Assembly (NCBI GenBank): GCA_030667645.1
Contig: DAOUVM010000039.1
Location: forward strand, 1 to 11,295
Direction of reading: 5' to 3'
DNA: 11,295 nt
Source of the DNA: Ardenticatenales bacterium
Lineage (GTDB): Bacteria > Chloroflexota > Anaerolineae > Promineifilales > UBA4811
Positions 1 through 7,035 of the stretch are shown here, piece after piece. The translations under genes and the position numbers were made by a program. Below the pieces are notes generated by a model. That model saw nothing but the letters and a program-made list of their open reading frames with translations. It did not search any database and was not told the DNA's origin. Position 1 is the first letter of the stretch, and each line of letters starts with the position of its first letter.

Positions 1-479
1 GAGTGAGCCGCATAGTCGCTAGTGTACGCCACCACGGCGTCTGCCAGCCGACCCGCCAGCCAATTGTTGCAGAGCACTACCGCGTTTGCCACGCGATTGA
101 GTAGCCCATCCGGAAGCCTTAAGTCGCAATGATAGGTGAGAACCACCGGCCGCCCCATCAGCCGGCCGCGCAGTGCCAGGCCGGGTGCGTCGAACTGGGG
201 CAAGTGAAGGAGGATCACATCATGCTGGCGGGTCAGTTGGGTCGCTTGAAGGCCAATGGTCGGCATGATGACACCCTTGCTCACCCGAAACAGAACCGGC
301 GCCCGCACCACACTCACTCCGTTCTCCCGTTCTTGGCGGGGCAGGGAGCGATCGTATTGCGAGGTTAGTACCGTCACCTGATGACCGCGTTCGACCAGGG
401 CACGTGAGAGCCGCTCGACGTAGATGGAGACGCCGCTAATATGCGGACGATAGTAGGTAAGAACGGTCAGAATTCTCAT
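1..479 (-). CDS. GT4-family glycosyltransferase, N-terminal part (cut by window edge)
   Basis: Only the first 159 residues are present; the gene continues beyond position 1. The protein starts MRILTVLTYYRPHISG and continues with VERLSRALVERGHQVTVLTS, the classic N-terminal beta-alpha-beta of a GT-B fold GT4 transferase with its glycine-containing acceptor-side loop. The region around residues 110-116 (PVVLTYH) matches the next strand of that domain. The C-terminal donor-binding half with the expected E-x7-E motif is outside the window, so the sugar donor cannot be predicted. The start is well fixed: its ATG overlaps the TGA of the upstream membrane-protein gene in an ATGA junction, which implies translational coupling. 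By family it should be cytoplasmic or membrane-associated and build a cell-envelope glycan or glycolipid. Family assignment is firm; substrate is unknown. Confidence 0.88.
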   Translation of the reverse strand, partial: MRILTVLTYYRPHISGVSIYVERLSRALVERGHQVTVLTSQYDRSLPRQERENGVSVVRAPVLFRVSKGVIMPTIGLQATQLTRQHDVILLHLPQFDAPGLALRGRLMGRPVVLTYHCDLRLPDGLLNRVANAVVLCNNWLAGRLADAVVAYTSDYAAH

Positions 480-1483
480 GCTCTGCCCAGGTTGCGCGTG
501 GCTCGAACAATACTCCCCAAACTCTGGCCGCCGCGCCAGAGGCCGACCAATCCCAATACCAGGATCACAATGTACGTCGTCGCATGATAGACGATGGCAA
601 AGCCGAGCGCCTGCTCGTGAGTGGCGGGAAACACGGAAAGTCCCAGCAGTACAGCGCCGTGGAATACGCCCACAAAGCCGGGCGATGACGGCGCGCTAAC
701 GCCAAAGGCAGCCGCACAGAGGGTAAAGAGAGCAGCCGGCCAGGTCACCCCAGGCCAGAATCCGCTGAGGCTCACATAGTAGGCTACGAGGATGCAGAGC
801 CACAAAACCAGGGAGAGCCCCAAGATCGGCAGCAGCAGACGCAATCGGGTCAAGGTGTGGAAACCATCCAGGAACGAGGCGGTCCGGCGGATCCACACCT
901 CGGCGTCAGCCTCCGGCCGTTTGACTGTGGCAAGCACCCATCGGGCCGTCCCCAGAACCCACGAGCGATTGACGGCCGCCAGCAACATCCCGAGAAAACC
1001 GGCGACGGCGGCGCCGCCAACAAGTGCTCCGACCAACCCCATCTGCCCGGGCAGAGCGGGAGCCAGCGGGGCAGCCACGCCAAAGAAGATAATGATAATG
1101 AGCACATCCAGCACTCGCTCCAGAATCACCGAGGAGAGCGCGGTGGACATGTCCGGCCCACGATCGGTGGGCTCCAGACCGACCAGGTAGGAACGGGCAA
1201 GGTCGCCCAGACGAAAGGGGAGCAGGTTGGTGATGAGGTACCCGACGCTCTGGGCATGGAACAGAGGCCAATACCGAACTCTCTTATCCAGCATCAGGCG
1301 CCAGCGCCATGCCCGCAGCAGCATGAAAACAGCCTGACAGACCACCGCCGGCAGGACAACGATCTTCCAGTTGGCCGACCGGAGGGCCGCGAGCACCTGG
1401 CCAAGATCCACGACCCAGAGCACCACACCCACGCAGAGGAGGGTGATGGCTATTCCAATCCAGAATTGCACGCGTTCAGACAT
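476..1483 (-). CDS. Flippase-like integral membrane protein (LPG-synthase TM / UPF0104 family)
   Basis: A 335-residue multispan membrane protein. Hydrophobic segments lie near residues 8-25, 41-57, 74-90, 126-140, 147-170, 217-238, 247-262, 268-285 and 292-315. Family landmarks are RAWRW (57-61), NLLPFRLGDLAR (86-97), ERVLD (122-126) and PSSPGFVG (265-272), as in proteins related to the membrane half of lysyl-phosphatidylglycerol synthase (MprF). The soluble aminoacyl-transferase half is absent, so this is a stand-alone membrane module, probably involved in lipid or lipid-linked glycan translocation (inference). I chose the ATG at 1483 because the first transmembrane helix starts just after it. 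The frame stays open upstream to a GTG at 1558 and an ATG at 1531, but those add a polar, proline- and arginine-rich stretch. No start has a strong Shine-Dalgarno. The 3' end overlaps the GT4 gene by 4 bp. Confidence 0.85.
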   Translation of the reverse strand: MSERVQFWIGIAITLLCVGVVLWVVDLGQVLAALRSANWKIVVLPAVVCQAVFMLLRAWRWRLMLDKRVRYWPLFHAQSVGYLITNLLPFRLGDLARSYLVGLEPTDRGPDMSTALSSVILERVLDVLIIIIFFGVAAPLAPALPGQMGLVGALVGGAAVAGFLGMLLAAVNRSWVLGTARWVLATVKRPEADAEVWIRRTASFLDGFHTLTRLRLLLPILGLSLVLWLCILVAYYVSLSGFWPGVTWPAALFTLCAAAFGVSAPSSPGFVGVFHGAVLLGLSVFPATHEQALGFAIVYHATTYIVILVLGLVGLWRGGQSLGSIVRATRNLGRA

Positions 1484-1614
1484 GCGAAACCGACTCTGAC
1501 CTTGGGCCGCGCGTGGACAGGGAGGCCACATGGTGGTGTGATCCGCCCCGCGCAACACGAATGCGGTTTGCCGAACACCGGGTCTCGTCTTTCTCGAGCC
1601 GGCGAGTTGCGCGG

Positions 1615-1620
1615 ATTATA
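1615..1620 (-). promoter_or_regulatory. Candidate -10 box for the flippase-like/GT4 operon
   Basis: On the minus strand, a perfect TATAAT preceded by GGG lies in the gap between the GT39 gene's stop and the flippase-like gene. No good -35 is found at 16-18 bp (best 3/6). The predicted transcript start is near 1608, about 125 nt before the preferred ATG. The same GGGTATAAT string occurs in the pstB2 promoter. A hexamer match alone is modest evidence. I see no terminator or other feature in the rest of 1484-1648. Confidence 0.4.
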
Positions 1621-1648
1621 CCCGACTTGTGGATGGTTGCACCGCGGG

Positions 1649-3787
1649 TCATGGATCAGGCGCGGCGTCTGTTTCCCGGTCGTCCACCCCAGCCTCGGCA
1701 CGAATAAGCACTTCCATCTCTTCCGCACTCAACCGATCCCGGTTCTCAAAGATGAGCACCAGTGGGTGGTCGTATGCGGTAAAACTCTCATCGGCCGGTC
1801 CCCAGTTGAGAACCCAGCGGCCGGCAGCGGGCCACCCTTCCAGCAGCACGGATGGGGGAGAGAGAGCGGGCCAGACAAAGCTGTCATCAAACACCGTTAC
1901 GGGCCCCAGGGAAGGGTAACGGCTATCCCAATGAACCAACTCAAAGCCAAGCGCTCCCGAGAAGAGCAGCCGATAGTAGGCGGCCCCCTCCGGAAAGCGT
2001 TCCGGCAAGCGGGGGATAACGCCGTAAAGGCGGTTGCTGGCCAGAACGAGATAGTCACTGCTCGCCACCCGTTGCACAGCATCATCCAGTTCCACGCGGG
2101 AACTCTCGCGCCCCAACCGGTCCTCCACATCATACCACTCGAGCGTGACAGGACGATACCTCTTGGAGATCGGCTGACCGTCCTGATCGCGCAACTTGAG
2201 CGGGAGAGCGTGGTCCCAGTGTTCGGTAGCAAGAACGCTGCCATCCGGGACATTCTGATAGATCCAGTGAGAGGCAGCGACCCAGGGATGGTCATCCACG
2301 CGATAGAGACCCACAAAGGCGGCCGCCCACAACGCGGTGAACAGAAGCGTTCCCGCCCACCCCGCGTGGCCCAAGATGCGAACCAGCGGCCTGCGGGAGA
2401 CAGCCCGGCGTCCTTTCCCCCAGCCACCGCTCAACATCCCGGCGCCATAGATAGCAAGAAAGGGAGTCAGCGGCAAGAGATAGCGGAGGAATTTGACCTG
2501 AAACCCACCGGTGACAGCAAGAAAGGGCAGCACCCAAGCCAGCAGGACCGCTTCACCCGGCTTGAACCGCGGCCGGCGGCGCCACACACGAGCAATGCCC
2601 CACAACAGACCTCCGAGGCTCACCAGCGCCAGCGGTGCCCCCAATCCCCAGCGGAACATCTGATCCAGATAGTAAAGGTACGGGAGCGTGCCGATGTACT
2701 GAAGAGTGAACGGTATTCGGTCGCTCCCCCGGACCATCGCTGCCTGGGTCCCGATGTTCTTCAAGTAGCAGGATTGCGTGGCGATGGATTTGATCCTCAG
2801 GCTCACCAGCGGGATGCTGAAACCGCCAATGGAGCCCTCGCAAGTGTTGTCAAGCAGGGCAAAGGGATTGGTGACAGCAAAGATAACGACGCCAGCCAGC
2901 AGCGCCAAGGTGAGTTCCACCACTGGCCGGCGATGGCCATGCCACCAACCAAGCAATCGGCGCCGCAGGACAGCTCCCCTGGCCACCGGGGATTTCTGTC
3001 GCCGCCACATGAGCGCCACGGCCAACGGTAGGACCAACATGATGGCGCTGAACTTGGCCCCCGCTGCCAAACCAACCAGCGCCCCGGCTACTACCGCGTC
3101 GCGCCAGCGCTCGCTCTCCACCCTCCGGACCATCCAATAGACGGCAGCCACGACGGCGGTGGTCAGGAATGGGTCGCTCACAAAAAAGCGAGCCTGTTGG
3201 ATGTGCAACACGGCCAGCGCAACAAAGGCAGCCGCCAACAGTCCGGCCGCCGGCCCATAGAGCCGTCTTCCCAGCAGGAATACCAGCATGACAGTAACCG
3301 TGTCAAACAGCGCCGCCAACGTCCGGCCGACCAAGAGTAGGTGGCGGTACTCGATGCGGCCGGGGACGTTCAGCAGATCACGCGCCAGCGTCCAGCCATC
3401 CGGGAGGCGGATGCCGCCGTCGCCCACTTTGGCCGCGGCGCCATCCAGTAGATGGGCGGTCGCCACCCCCAGGTAGAGCGGCCAATGGCCATAGGCAAAG
3501 GCGCGCGGCTCGCCCTGATACACCCCTATGCCGGCGCTCTCTGCCTCGGGCGGCCAACGGAAAGGGTTAAAGGTGGAAAGCTCGGGATCAAAGGCAGACT
3601 CCCAGTTCGGTGGTACCTCAATGGTGGTGCCCACCCACACGATGTAACGTTCGTCCGGATGGAGATGATTCAGGCCATCCCAGTCCAGCCCGGTCAGCCG
3701 CAGGTAGACAGTGAGAAGCAGCACGCCTACCAGAGCCAAGCCCATCCACCGGGGTTGAGCGATATGACTCTCGTTGGAGGTTCGCAT
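1649..3787 (-). CDS. GT39/ArnT-like polyprenyl-phosphate-dependent membrane glycosyltransferase
   Basis: A 712-residue GT-C fold enzyme. After the first transmembrane helix (about residues 15-30) comes the loop motif HLHPDERY, with D45-E46 as the acidic pair that is catalytic in protein-O-mannosyltransferase/ArnT relatives. Further hydrophobic segments lie near 157-173, 178-196, 207-221, 231-262, 289-308, 381-400, 412-427, 436-453 and 473-495. ARFFVSDP (199-206) and KFLRYLLPL (432-440) are typical of this superfamily. Residues from about 500 to 712 form a soluble, probably extracytoplasmic domain that I do not recognise. The family moves a sugar from a polyprenyl-phosphate carrier to a lipid, glycan or protein on the outer face of the membrane; the acceptor here is unknown. 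It precedes the flippase-like and GT4 genes on the same strand after a 165-bp gap with its own -10 box, so it may be transcribed separately. ATG start; the predicted mRNA is leaderless. Confidence 0.87.
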   Translation of the reverse strand: MRTSNESHIAQPRWMGLALVGVLLLTVYLRLTGLDWDGLNHLHPDERYIVWVGTTIEVPPNWESAFDPELSTFNPFRWPPEAESAGIGVYQGEPRAFAYGHWPLYLGVATAHLLDGAAAKVGDGGIRLPDGWTLARDLLNVPGRIEYRHLLLVGRTLAALFDTVTVMLVFLLGRRLYGPAAGLLAAAFVALAVLHIQQARFFVSDPFLTTAVVAAVYWMVRRVESERWRDAVVAGALVGLAAGAKFSAIMLVLPLAVALMWRRQKSPVARGAVLRRRLLGWWHGHRRPVVELTLALLAGVVIFAVTNPFALLDNTCEGSIGGFSIPLVSLRIKSIATQSCYLKNIGTQAAMVRGSDRIPFTLQYIGTLPYLYYLDQMFRWGLGAPLALVSLGGLLWGIARVWRRRPRFKPGEAVLLAWVLPFLAVTGGFQVKFLRYLLPLTPFLAIYGAGMLSGGWGKGRRAVSRRPLVRILGHAGWAGTLLFTALWAAAFVGLYRVDDHPWVAASHWIYQNVPDGSVLATEHWDHALPLKLRDQDGQPISKRYRPVTLEWYDVEDRLGRESSRVELDDAVQRVASSDYLVLASNRLYGVIPRLPERFPEGAAYYRLLFSGALGFELVHWDSRYPSLGPVTVFDDSFVWPALSPPSVLLEGWPAAGRWVLNWGPADESFTAYDHPLVLIFENRDRLSAEEMEVLIRAEAGVDDRETDAAPDP

Positions 3788-3793
3788 TGAGCA

Positions 3794-3821
3794 ATTGTAT
3801 CAGCCCGATGAGGGGTGTCCA
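3794..3821 (-). promoter_or_regulatory. Sigma70-type promoter of the GT39 gene, leaderless
   Basis: Minus strand: -35 TGGACA (5/6, 3821-3816), 16-bp spacer, -10 TACAAT (5/6, 3799-3794). The expected transcript start is at about 3787, the A of the ATG, and there is no Shine-Dalgarno before that ATG. The promoter and the missing ribosome-binding site therefore agree on a leaderless message. The adjacent 3822-3873 stretch shows no further recognisable feature. Confidence 0.55.
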
Positions 3822-3873
3822 GACCGCCGGTGGACGGTGTCGAGCAACAGACGAGACGCCGCGCCCGCTTCAA

Positions 3874-3902
3874 TTGCGACCAGGGTCGCGGCATGATACA
3901 CT
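3874..3902 (+). promoter_or_regulatory. Weak candidate promoter for moaX
   Basis: TTGCGA (4/6) at 3874-3879, a 17-bp spacer and TACACT (4/6) at 3897-3902 would start transcription near 3909, just inside the repeated element, giving a leader of about 119 nt. The equivalent positions upstream of the cpaF copy of the element carry no such boxes, which weakens the call. Confidence 0.25.
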
Positions 3903-3906
3903 AGAT

Positions 3907-3991
3907 ACTTGGAAAAAACCAACTTGCGGTTTTGTGACCGCTCTACCCTTGAATCACCGTTGAAAACGAAAAGTTGCTCCTTGACAGGTGC
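3907..3991 (+). repeat. Copy 1 of an ~85-bp upstream element (precedes moaX)
   Basis: This segment matches, in inverted orientation, 6110-6195. The core 3926-3975 is identical to the other copy at 46 of 50 positions without gaps. The flanks (ACTTG... on the left, TCCT..ACA.GTGC on the right) remain recognisably related. The core contains the palindrome GCGGT-N6-ACCGC (3926-3941), unchanged in both copies. The element ends 36 bp before the moaX ATG. It is either a shared promoter/operator region, a leader RNA element or a dispersed intergenic repeat; position relative to the gene favours a regulatory role. Confidence 0.85.
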
Positions 3992-4027
3992 TAACATCCG
4001 CAGATTCCCAGATGAAGGCGATCAGAT

Positions 4028-4732
4028 ATGGAAAGAGAAAGGATAGAGATTCGGGTACGCGCTTTTGCCCTGGCGCGCCAGATCCTGGGCACGGCCGAGC
4101 TGGCACTGGAATTGCCCGCCGGTTCCACAGTGGCCGATCTACTCGATCGCCTGGAAGCTGACTGCCCGGCCCTCGGAACCCATGTCGGCCACATCATCAC
4201 CACCATCAACCAGAACTATGCCGGCCGGACACAGCAACTGTCCAGTGGCGATGAGGTCGCCATTTTCCCACCTGTGAGCGGCGGTTGCGAGATGACGCAC
4301 GCGGCCATCAGCGAAGAACCGATCGACTATGGCGTGCTGGTGGACATGGTCACTGAGCCGGGAGCGGGAGCGGTAGTCAGCTTTACCGGCATAGTACGCG
4401 ACAGCAATCTCGGCCGGCCGGTTGATTACCTGGAATACGAGGCCTACCCTGAAATGGCAGTCGCCAAATTGCGCCAGGTGGCTGCCGAGGCACGGGAGCG
4501 GTGGCCGATGATTCGCCGTGTGGCGCTGGTCCACCAGGTAGGGCGCCTCGAACCGGGCGAAACGGCCGTGGTTATCGCGGTTGGCGCTCCCCACCGGGAT
4601 GATGGGGCATTTGAAGCCACCCGATTCATCATCGACCGGATCAAGGAGATCGTCCCCATCTGGAAGAAAGAGGGGTGGTCGGACGGAGCACGGTGGCTGG
4701 AGGGAGAGTACCGGCCGCAGCCCGGCGAGTAG
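4028..4732 (+). CDS. moaX: Fused molybdopterin synthase (MoaD-MoaE), MoaX-type
   Basis: A 234-residue fusion of the sulfur-carrier MoaD (about 6-86) and the large subunit MoaE (about 97-225). Together they insert two sulfurs into cyclic pyranopterin monophosphate to make molybdopterin in the cytoplasm. The MoaD part ends in PPVSGG (G85-G86), the tail whose last glycine is adenylated and thiocarboxylated in free MoaD; here C87 follows directly. The MoaE part keeps the two catalytic lysines in IKEIVPIWKKE (K206 and K213, seven apart as K119/K126 in E. coli), plus FTGIVRD and HQVGRLEPGE. M. tuberculosis MoaX must be cleaved after the Gly-Gly to work, and the same is expected here. An internal ATG (M89) could alternatively start a separate MoaE. 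GAAGG lies 9 nt before the ATG. No other molybdenum-cofactor gene is in the window; it converges with cpaF. Confidence 0.95.
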   Translation: MERERIEIRVRAFALARQILGTAELALELPAGSTVADLLDRLEADCPALGTHVGHIITTINQNYAGRTQQLSSGDEVAIFPPVSGGCEMTHAAISEEPIDYGVLVDMVTEPGAGAVVSFTGIVRDSNLGRPVDYLEYEAYPEMAVAKLRQVAAEARERWPMIRRVALVHQVGRLEPGETAVVIAVGAPHRDDGAFEATRFIIDRIKEIVPIWKKEGWSDGARWLEGEYRPQPGE

Positions 4733-4744
4733 ACAAGCGTTCGG

Positions 4745-6070
4745 CTAGCGCCGGCCGCCCACGAGAAAACCGGTGGTGCCAAACACCCGGCCACCAAGCT
4801 TAAAGCCTGCTTCCTCGAGGCGCGGTAAAAAGTTGGGCCGAATACCGGTGGGTTCAAGCCGGCCGGCGGCCTCCCCCTCCCCCGTGAACGGGGGTGCCTG
4901 GTAGAGAAAGATGTCCTGCAGCACCACGGCATCCCCTTCCAGCCGTTGAACTTCGGTCATTTGCAGGATCTTTCGCGACCCATCCCGCATGCGGGACTGT
5001 TGCACAATCAAGTCCACAGCCGAGACAATCTGTTGGCGGATTATATGCGCCGGCAAGTCAAGGCCAGCCATCAAACAGAGCGTCTCCAACCGGGTGACGC
5101 AGTCGCGGGGGTTGTTGGCATGAACTGTGGTCAGGCTGCCATCATGGCCGGTGTTCATCGCCTGAAGCATGTCGAGCGCCTCGCCACCGCGGCACTCCCC
5201 AATCACTATCCGATCGGGGCGCATCCGAAGGCTGTTGATCACGAGTTCGCGGATGTCCATCCGGCCGGTCCCATCAGGCAGCGCGGGCGAGGTCTCTAGC
5301 CGCACCACGTGCGGCTGAAGAAGCTGGAGTTCGGCCGCGTCCTCAATGGTCACAATACGCTCGTGGTCTGGAATGTAGGAAGAGAGTACATTCAGCACCG
5401 TCGTCTTGCCGGAGCCAGTGCCACCAGAGACAACGATATTGAGCGCTCCGTTGACGCAGGCACGCAAGAACTCGGCTGCCTGCTCGGTAAAAGTACCAAA
5501 ACCAATCAGATCATCCGCCGTGAGCGGGCTCTCGGGGAATTTGCGGATCGTGATAGAGGGGCCATCGATGGAACAAGGAGGGATGATGATATTCACGCGG
5601 GAGCCATCGGGCAGGCGTGCATCCGCCCGAGGTTGCGACCTGTCAACTGTGCGACCCAACGGCCCAAGGATGCGCTCGGCAAGGCGCATCACGTGATCAT
5701 CGCTGTCAAACCGAACATCCGTCAGGGACACCCTTCCGCCGCGTTCCACCCAGACTTTATTCGGGCCGTTGATCATAATCTCAGAGATCTCTGGATCGTC
5801 CAGGAGTTGCTGGACTGGCCCATAGCCTAGCACCTCATCCACCACGCCGCCGAACAGCTTTTTCTGGTCCTCTTCTGAATAGCTGAGGCCGGCCCGCCGG
5901 TAGAGATCCACAAATCGATCAGTGACCAGGCGAGTCGAGTCTGGGGTTCGATGCCAGGTATCCTCCTTTGGCAGTTCGGCGATCATCTGTTCCACCATCC
6001 ACTGTTGGACACGGAACATTTCCTGAGGCATCGTTTCGGCGCCGTTCTGTTCAGAGGTGGATTCATTCAT
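4745..6070 (-). CDS. cpaF: CpaF/TadA-type secretion ATPase, orphan
   Basis: A 441-residue type II/IV secretion-superfamily ATPase. An N-terminal helical region (about 15-85) is followed by the N-terminal ATPase subdomain (LGYGPVQQLLDDPEISEIMI, 81-100). Then come Walker A GGTGSGKTT (216-224), the Asp box IVTIEDAAELQL (239-250), Walker B RIVIGECRGGE (287-297) and the His box GSLTTVHAN (311-319). The tail from about 395, ending in GFLVGGRR, resembles CpaF proteins of Gram-positive-like lineages. These cytoplasmic hexamers power assembly of Flp/Tad pili or related systems. No tadB, tadC or pilin gene adjoins it, since moaX lies downstream and pstB1 upstream. I chose ATG 6070 over the in-frame GTG at 6088 because AAAGGGG sits 6 nt before the ATG. 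The stop codon lies 12 bp from that of moaX. Confidence 0.93.
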   Translation of the reverse strand: MNESTSEQNGAETMPQEMFRVQQWMVEQMIAELPKEDTWHRTPDSTRLVTDRFVDLYRRAGLSYSEEDQKKLFGGVVDEVLGYGPVQQLLDDPEISEIMINGPNKVWVERGGRVSLTDVRFDSDDHVMRLAERILGPLGRTVDRSQPRADARLPDGSRVNIIIPPCSIDGPSITIRKFPESPLTADDLIGFGTFTEQAAEFLRACVNGALNIVVSGGTGSGKTTVLNVLSSYIPDHERIVTIEDAAELQLLQPHVVRLETSPALPDGTGRMDIRELVINSLRMRPDRIVIGECRGGEALDMLQAMNTGHDGSLTTVHANNPRDCVTRLETLCLMAGLDLPAHIIRQQIVSAVDLIVQQSRMRDGSRKILQMTEVQRLEGDAVVLQDIFLYQAPPFTGEGEAAGRLEPTGIRPNFLPRLEEAGFKLGGRVFGTTGFLVGGRR

Positions 6071-6076
6071 GGCAAT

Positions 6077-6083
6077 CCCCTTT
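6077..6083 (-). promoter_or_regulatory. Shine-Dalgarno of cpaF, decides the start
   Basis: AAAGGGG on the minus strand lies six bases before the ATG at 6070. It overlaps the codons after the alternative GTG at 6088, so it supports the shorter protein. Confidence 0.7.
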
Positions 6084-6109
6084 CTCACGTTATCGGTAGA
6101 GCCACCCTG

Positions 6110-6195
6110 GCACTTGTTGAGGAATAACTTTCCGTTTTCAATGGTGATTCACGGGCAGAGCGGTCACAAAACCGCCAGGTTGTTTCTGATCAAGT
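6110..6195 (-). repeat. Copy 2 of the ~85-bp upstream element (precedes cpaF)
   Basis: This is the inverted counterpart of 3907-3991; its 50-nt core is 6126-6175. The four core differences are all substitutions. It lies in the 148-bp gap between pstB1 and cpaF, ending 39 bp before the cpaF ATG (36 bp for the moaX copy). The palindrome GCGGT-N6-ACCGC is at 6175-6160. The remaining gap, 6196-6218, shows no terminator hairpin with a T-run for the pst operon. Confidence 0.85.
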
Positions 6196-6218
6196 CCTTG
6201 ACGAGCAGCCCAACGGCG

Positions 6219-6998
6219 CTAGCCAAAACGTCCAGTAACATAGTCTTCGGTGCGCTCATCCTGCGGATTGGTAAAGAGTGCGGTTCCTGGACCATGCTCT
6301 ATCAGTTCTCCCTGGAGGAAAAAGGCTGCCCAGTCTGCCACCCGCGCGGCTTGCTGCACACTGTGGGGAATCACGGCGATTGTATACCGCCCCTTGAGTT
6401 CCTGCAAGCTGCTCTCCACTTTGGCGGTGGAGATGGGATCAAGGCCAGAGGTGGGCTCGTCCAACAAGATCACTTCAGGCTCTAGCATCAGAGTGCGGGC
6501 CAAGCAGAGCCGCTGCTGCTGCCCACCGGAAAGCGCGACGGCCGGTTCGTCCAGCCGGTCCTTCACCTCATCCCACAGAGCGGCCTGGCGCAGGCTCTGC
6601 TCCAGGAGACGCTCCAGACTGCTTGCCGCGCGCATCCCGGCCAACTGGGGGCCGTAAAAGAGGTTCTGGCGGATGGTCATCGGCAGGGGCACCGGCCGGG
6701 CAAACACCATTCCCACCCGCCGGCGCAGGGCGACCACATCCACGCCGGCAGCGGAAATATCGACTCCATCCAACAGGACACGGCCACTCTGCTCCTCAAC
6801 GTCCACCAAGTCATTCAACCGATTGAGCGCTCGCAGCAGCGTGCTCTTGCCGCCACCGGCAGGTCCGAACAGGACGTTGATCTGGCAGGCATAAAGATCA
6901 AGTGAAATCCCGCGCAGGCTCTCAACCCCATCGGAATAGCGGATGGAAAAGTTCTCGATCCGGATCTTGTATTCGGGAACGGTTGGATCAGTCATCAT
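6219..6998 (-). CDS. pstB: Phosphate ABC transporter ATPase PstB, divergent copy 1
   Basis: A 259-residue ABC ATPase, last gene of pstS-pstC-pstA-pstB1; it binds PstA/PstC on the cytoplasmic face and powers phosphate import. Visible are Y21 as A-loop aromatic, Walker A GPAGGGKST (45-53), signature LSGGQQQRL (156-164), Walker B VILLDE (176-181), D-loop SGLD (184-187) and switch H212 in IPHSVQQ. The Q-loop, normally VFQKPNPFP in PstB, reads VFARPVPLP, so the glutamine is alanine (A100). Walker A also differs from the usual GPSGCGKST of PstB. The Q-loop Gln normally senses the gamma phosphate/Mg and couples to the membrane subunits, so this copy may be weak alone. ATG 6998 (with ATG 6995 next) gives a normal PstB length; the frame opens at 7082, overlapping pstA. 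A second, differently altered PstB is at 9941-10696. Confidence 0.92.
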   Translation of the reverse strand: MMTDPTVPEYKIRIENFSIRYSDGVESLRGISLDLYACQINVLFGPAGGGKSTLLRALNRLNDLVDVEEQSGRVLLDGVDISAAGVDVVALRRRVGMVFARPVPLPMTIRQNLFYGPQLAGMRAASSLERLLEQSLRQAALWDEVKDRLDEPAVALSGGQQQRLCLARTLMLEPEVILLDEPTSGLDPISTAKVESSLQELKGRYTIAVIPHSVQQAARVADWAAFFLQGELIEHGPGTALFTNPQDERTEDYVTGRFG

Positions 6999-7035
6999 GC
7001 GCAGGTGCTTTCCCTTGCGGGTGTGCAGTCGTCGA

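Noticed and set aside
857..3031. Long plus-strand open frame of 724 codons
   Set aside because: It lies antisense to two recognisable membrane-protein genes, crosses the boundary between them and has a low-complexity, Pro/Arg/Gln-rich composition with no family motif. GC-rich codon bias of the true genes explains it.
3926..3960. tRNA-like look of the repeated element on the minus strand (GGTAGAGCGG followed by a 5-bp stem)
   Set aside because: No acceptor stem, complete D-arm or T-loop can be drawn, so it is not a tRNA gene.
3930..3968. 39-nt segment beginning GTTTT and ending GAAAAC, reminiscent of a CRISPR repeat
   Set aside because: Only one copy is found here and one inverted copy 2.2 kb away, with no spacers; similarity extends beyond these 39 nt on both sides. 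It is part of the larger upstream element.
3981..4009. TTGACA at 3981-3986 as -35 of moaX
   Set aside because: No -10-like hexamer lies 15-19 bp downstream, and the hexamer is not kept in the other copy of the element.
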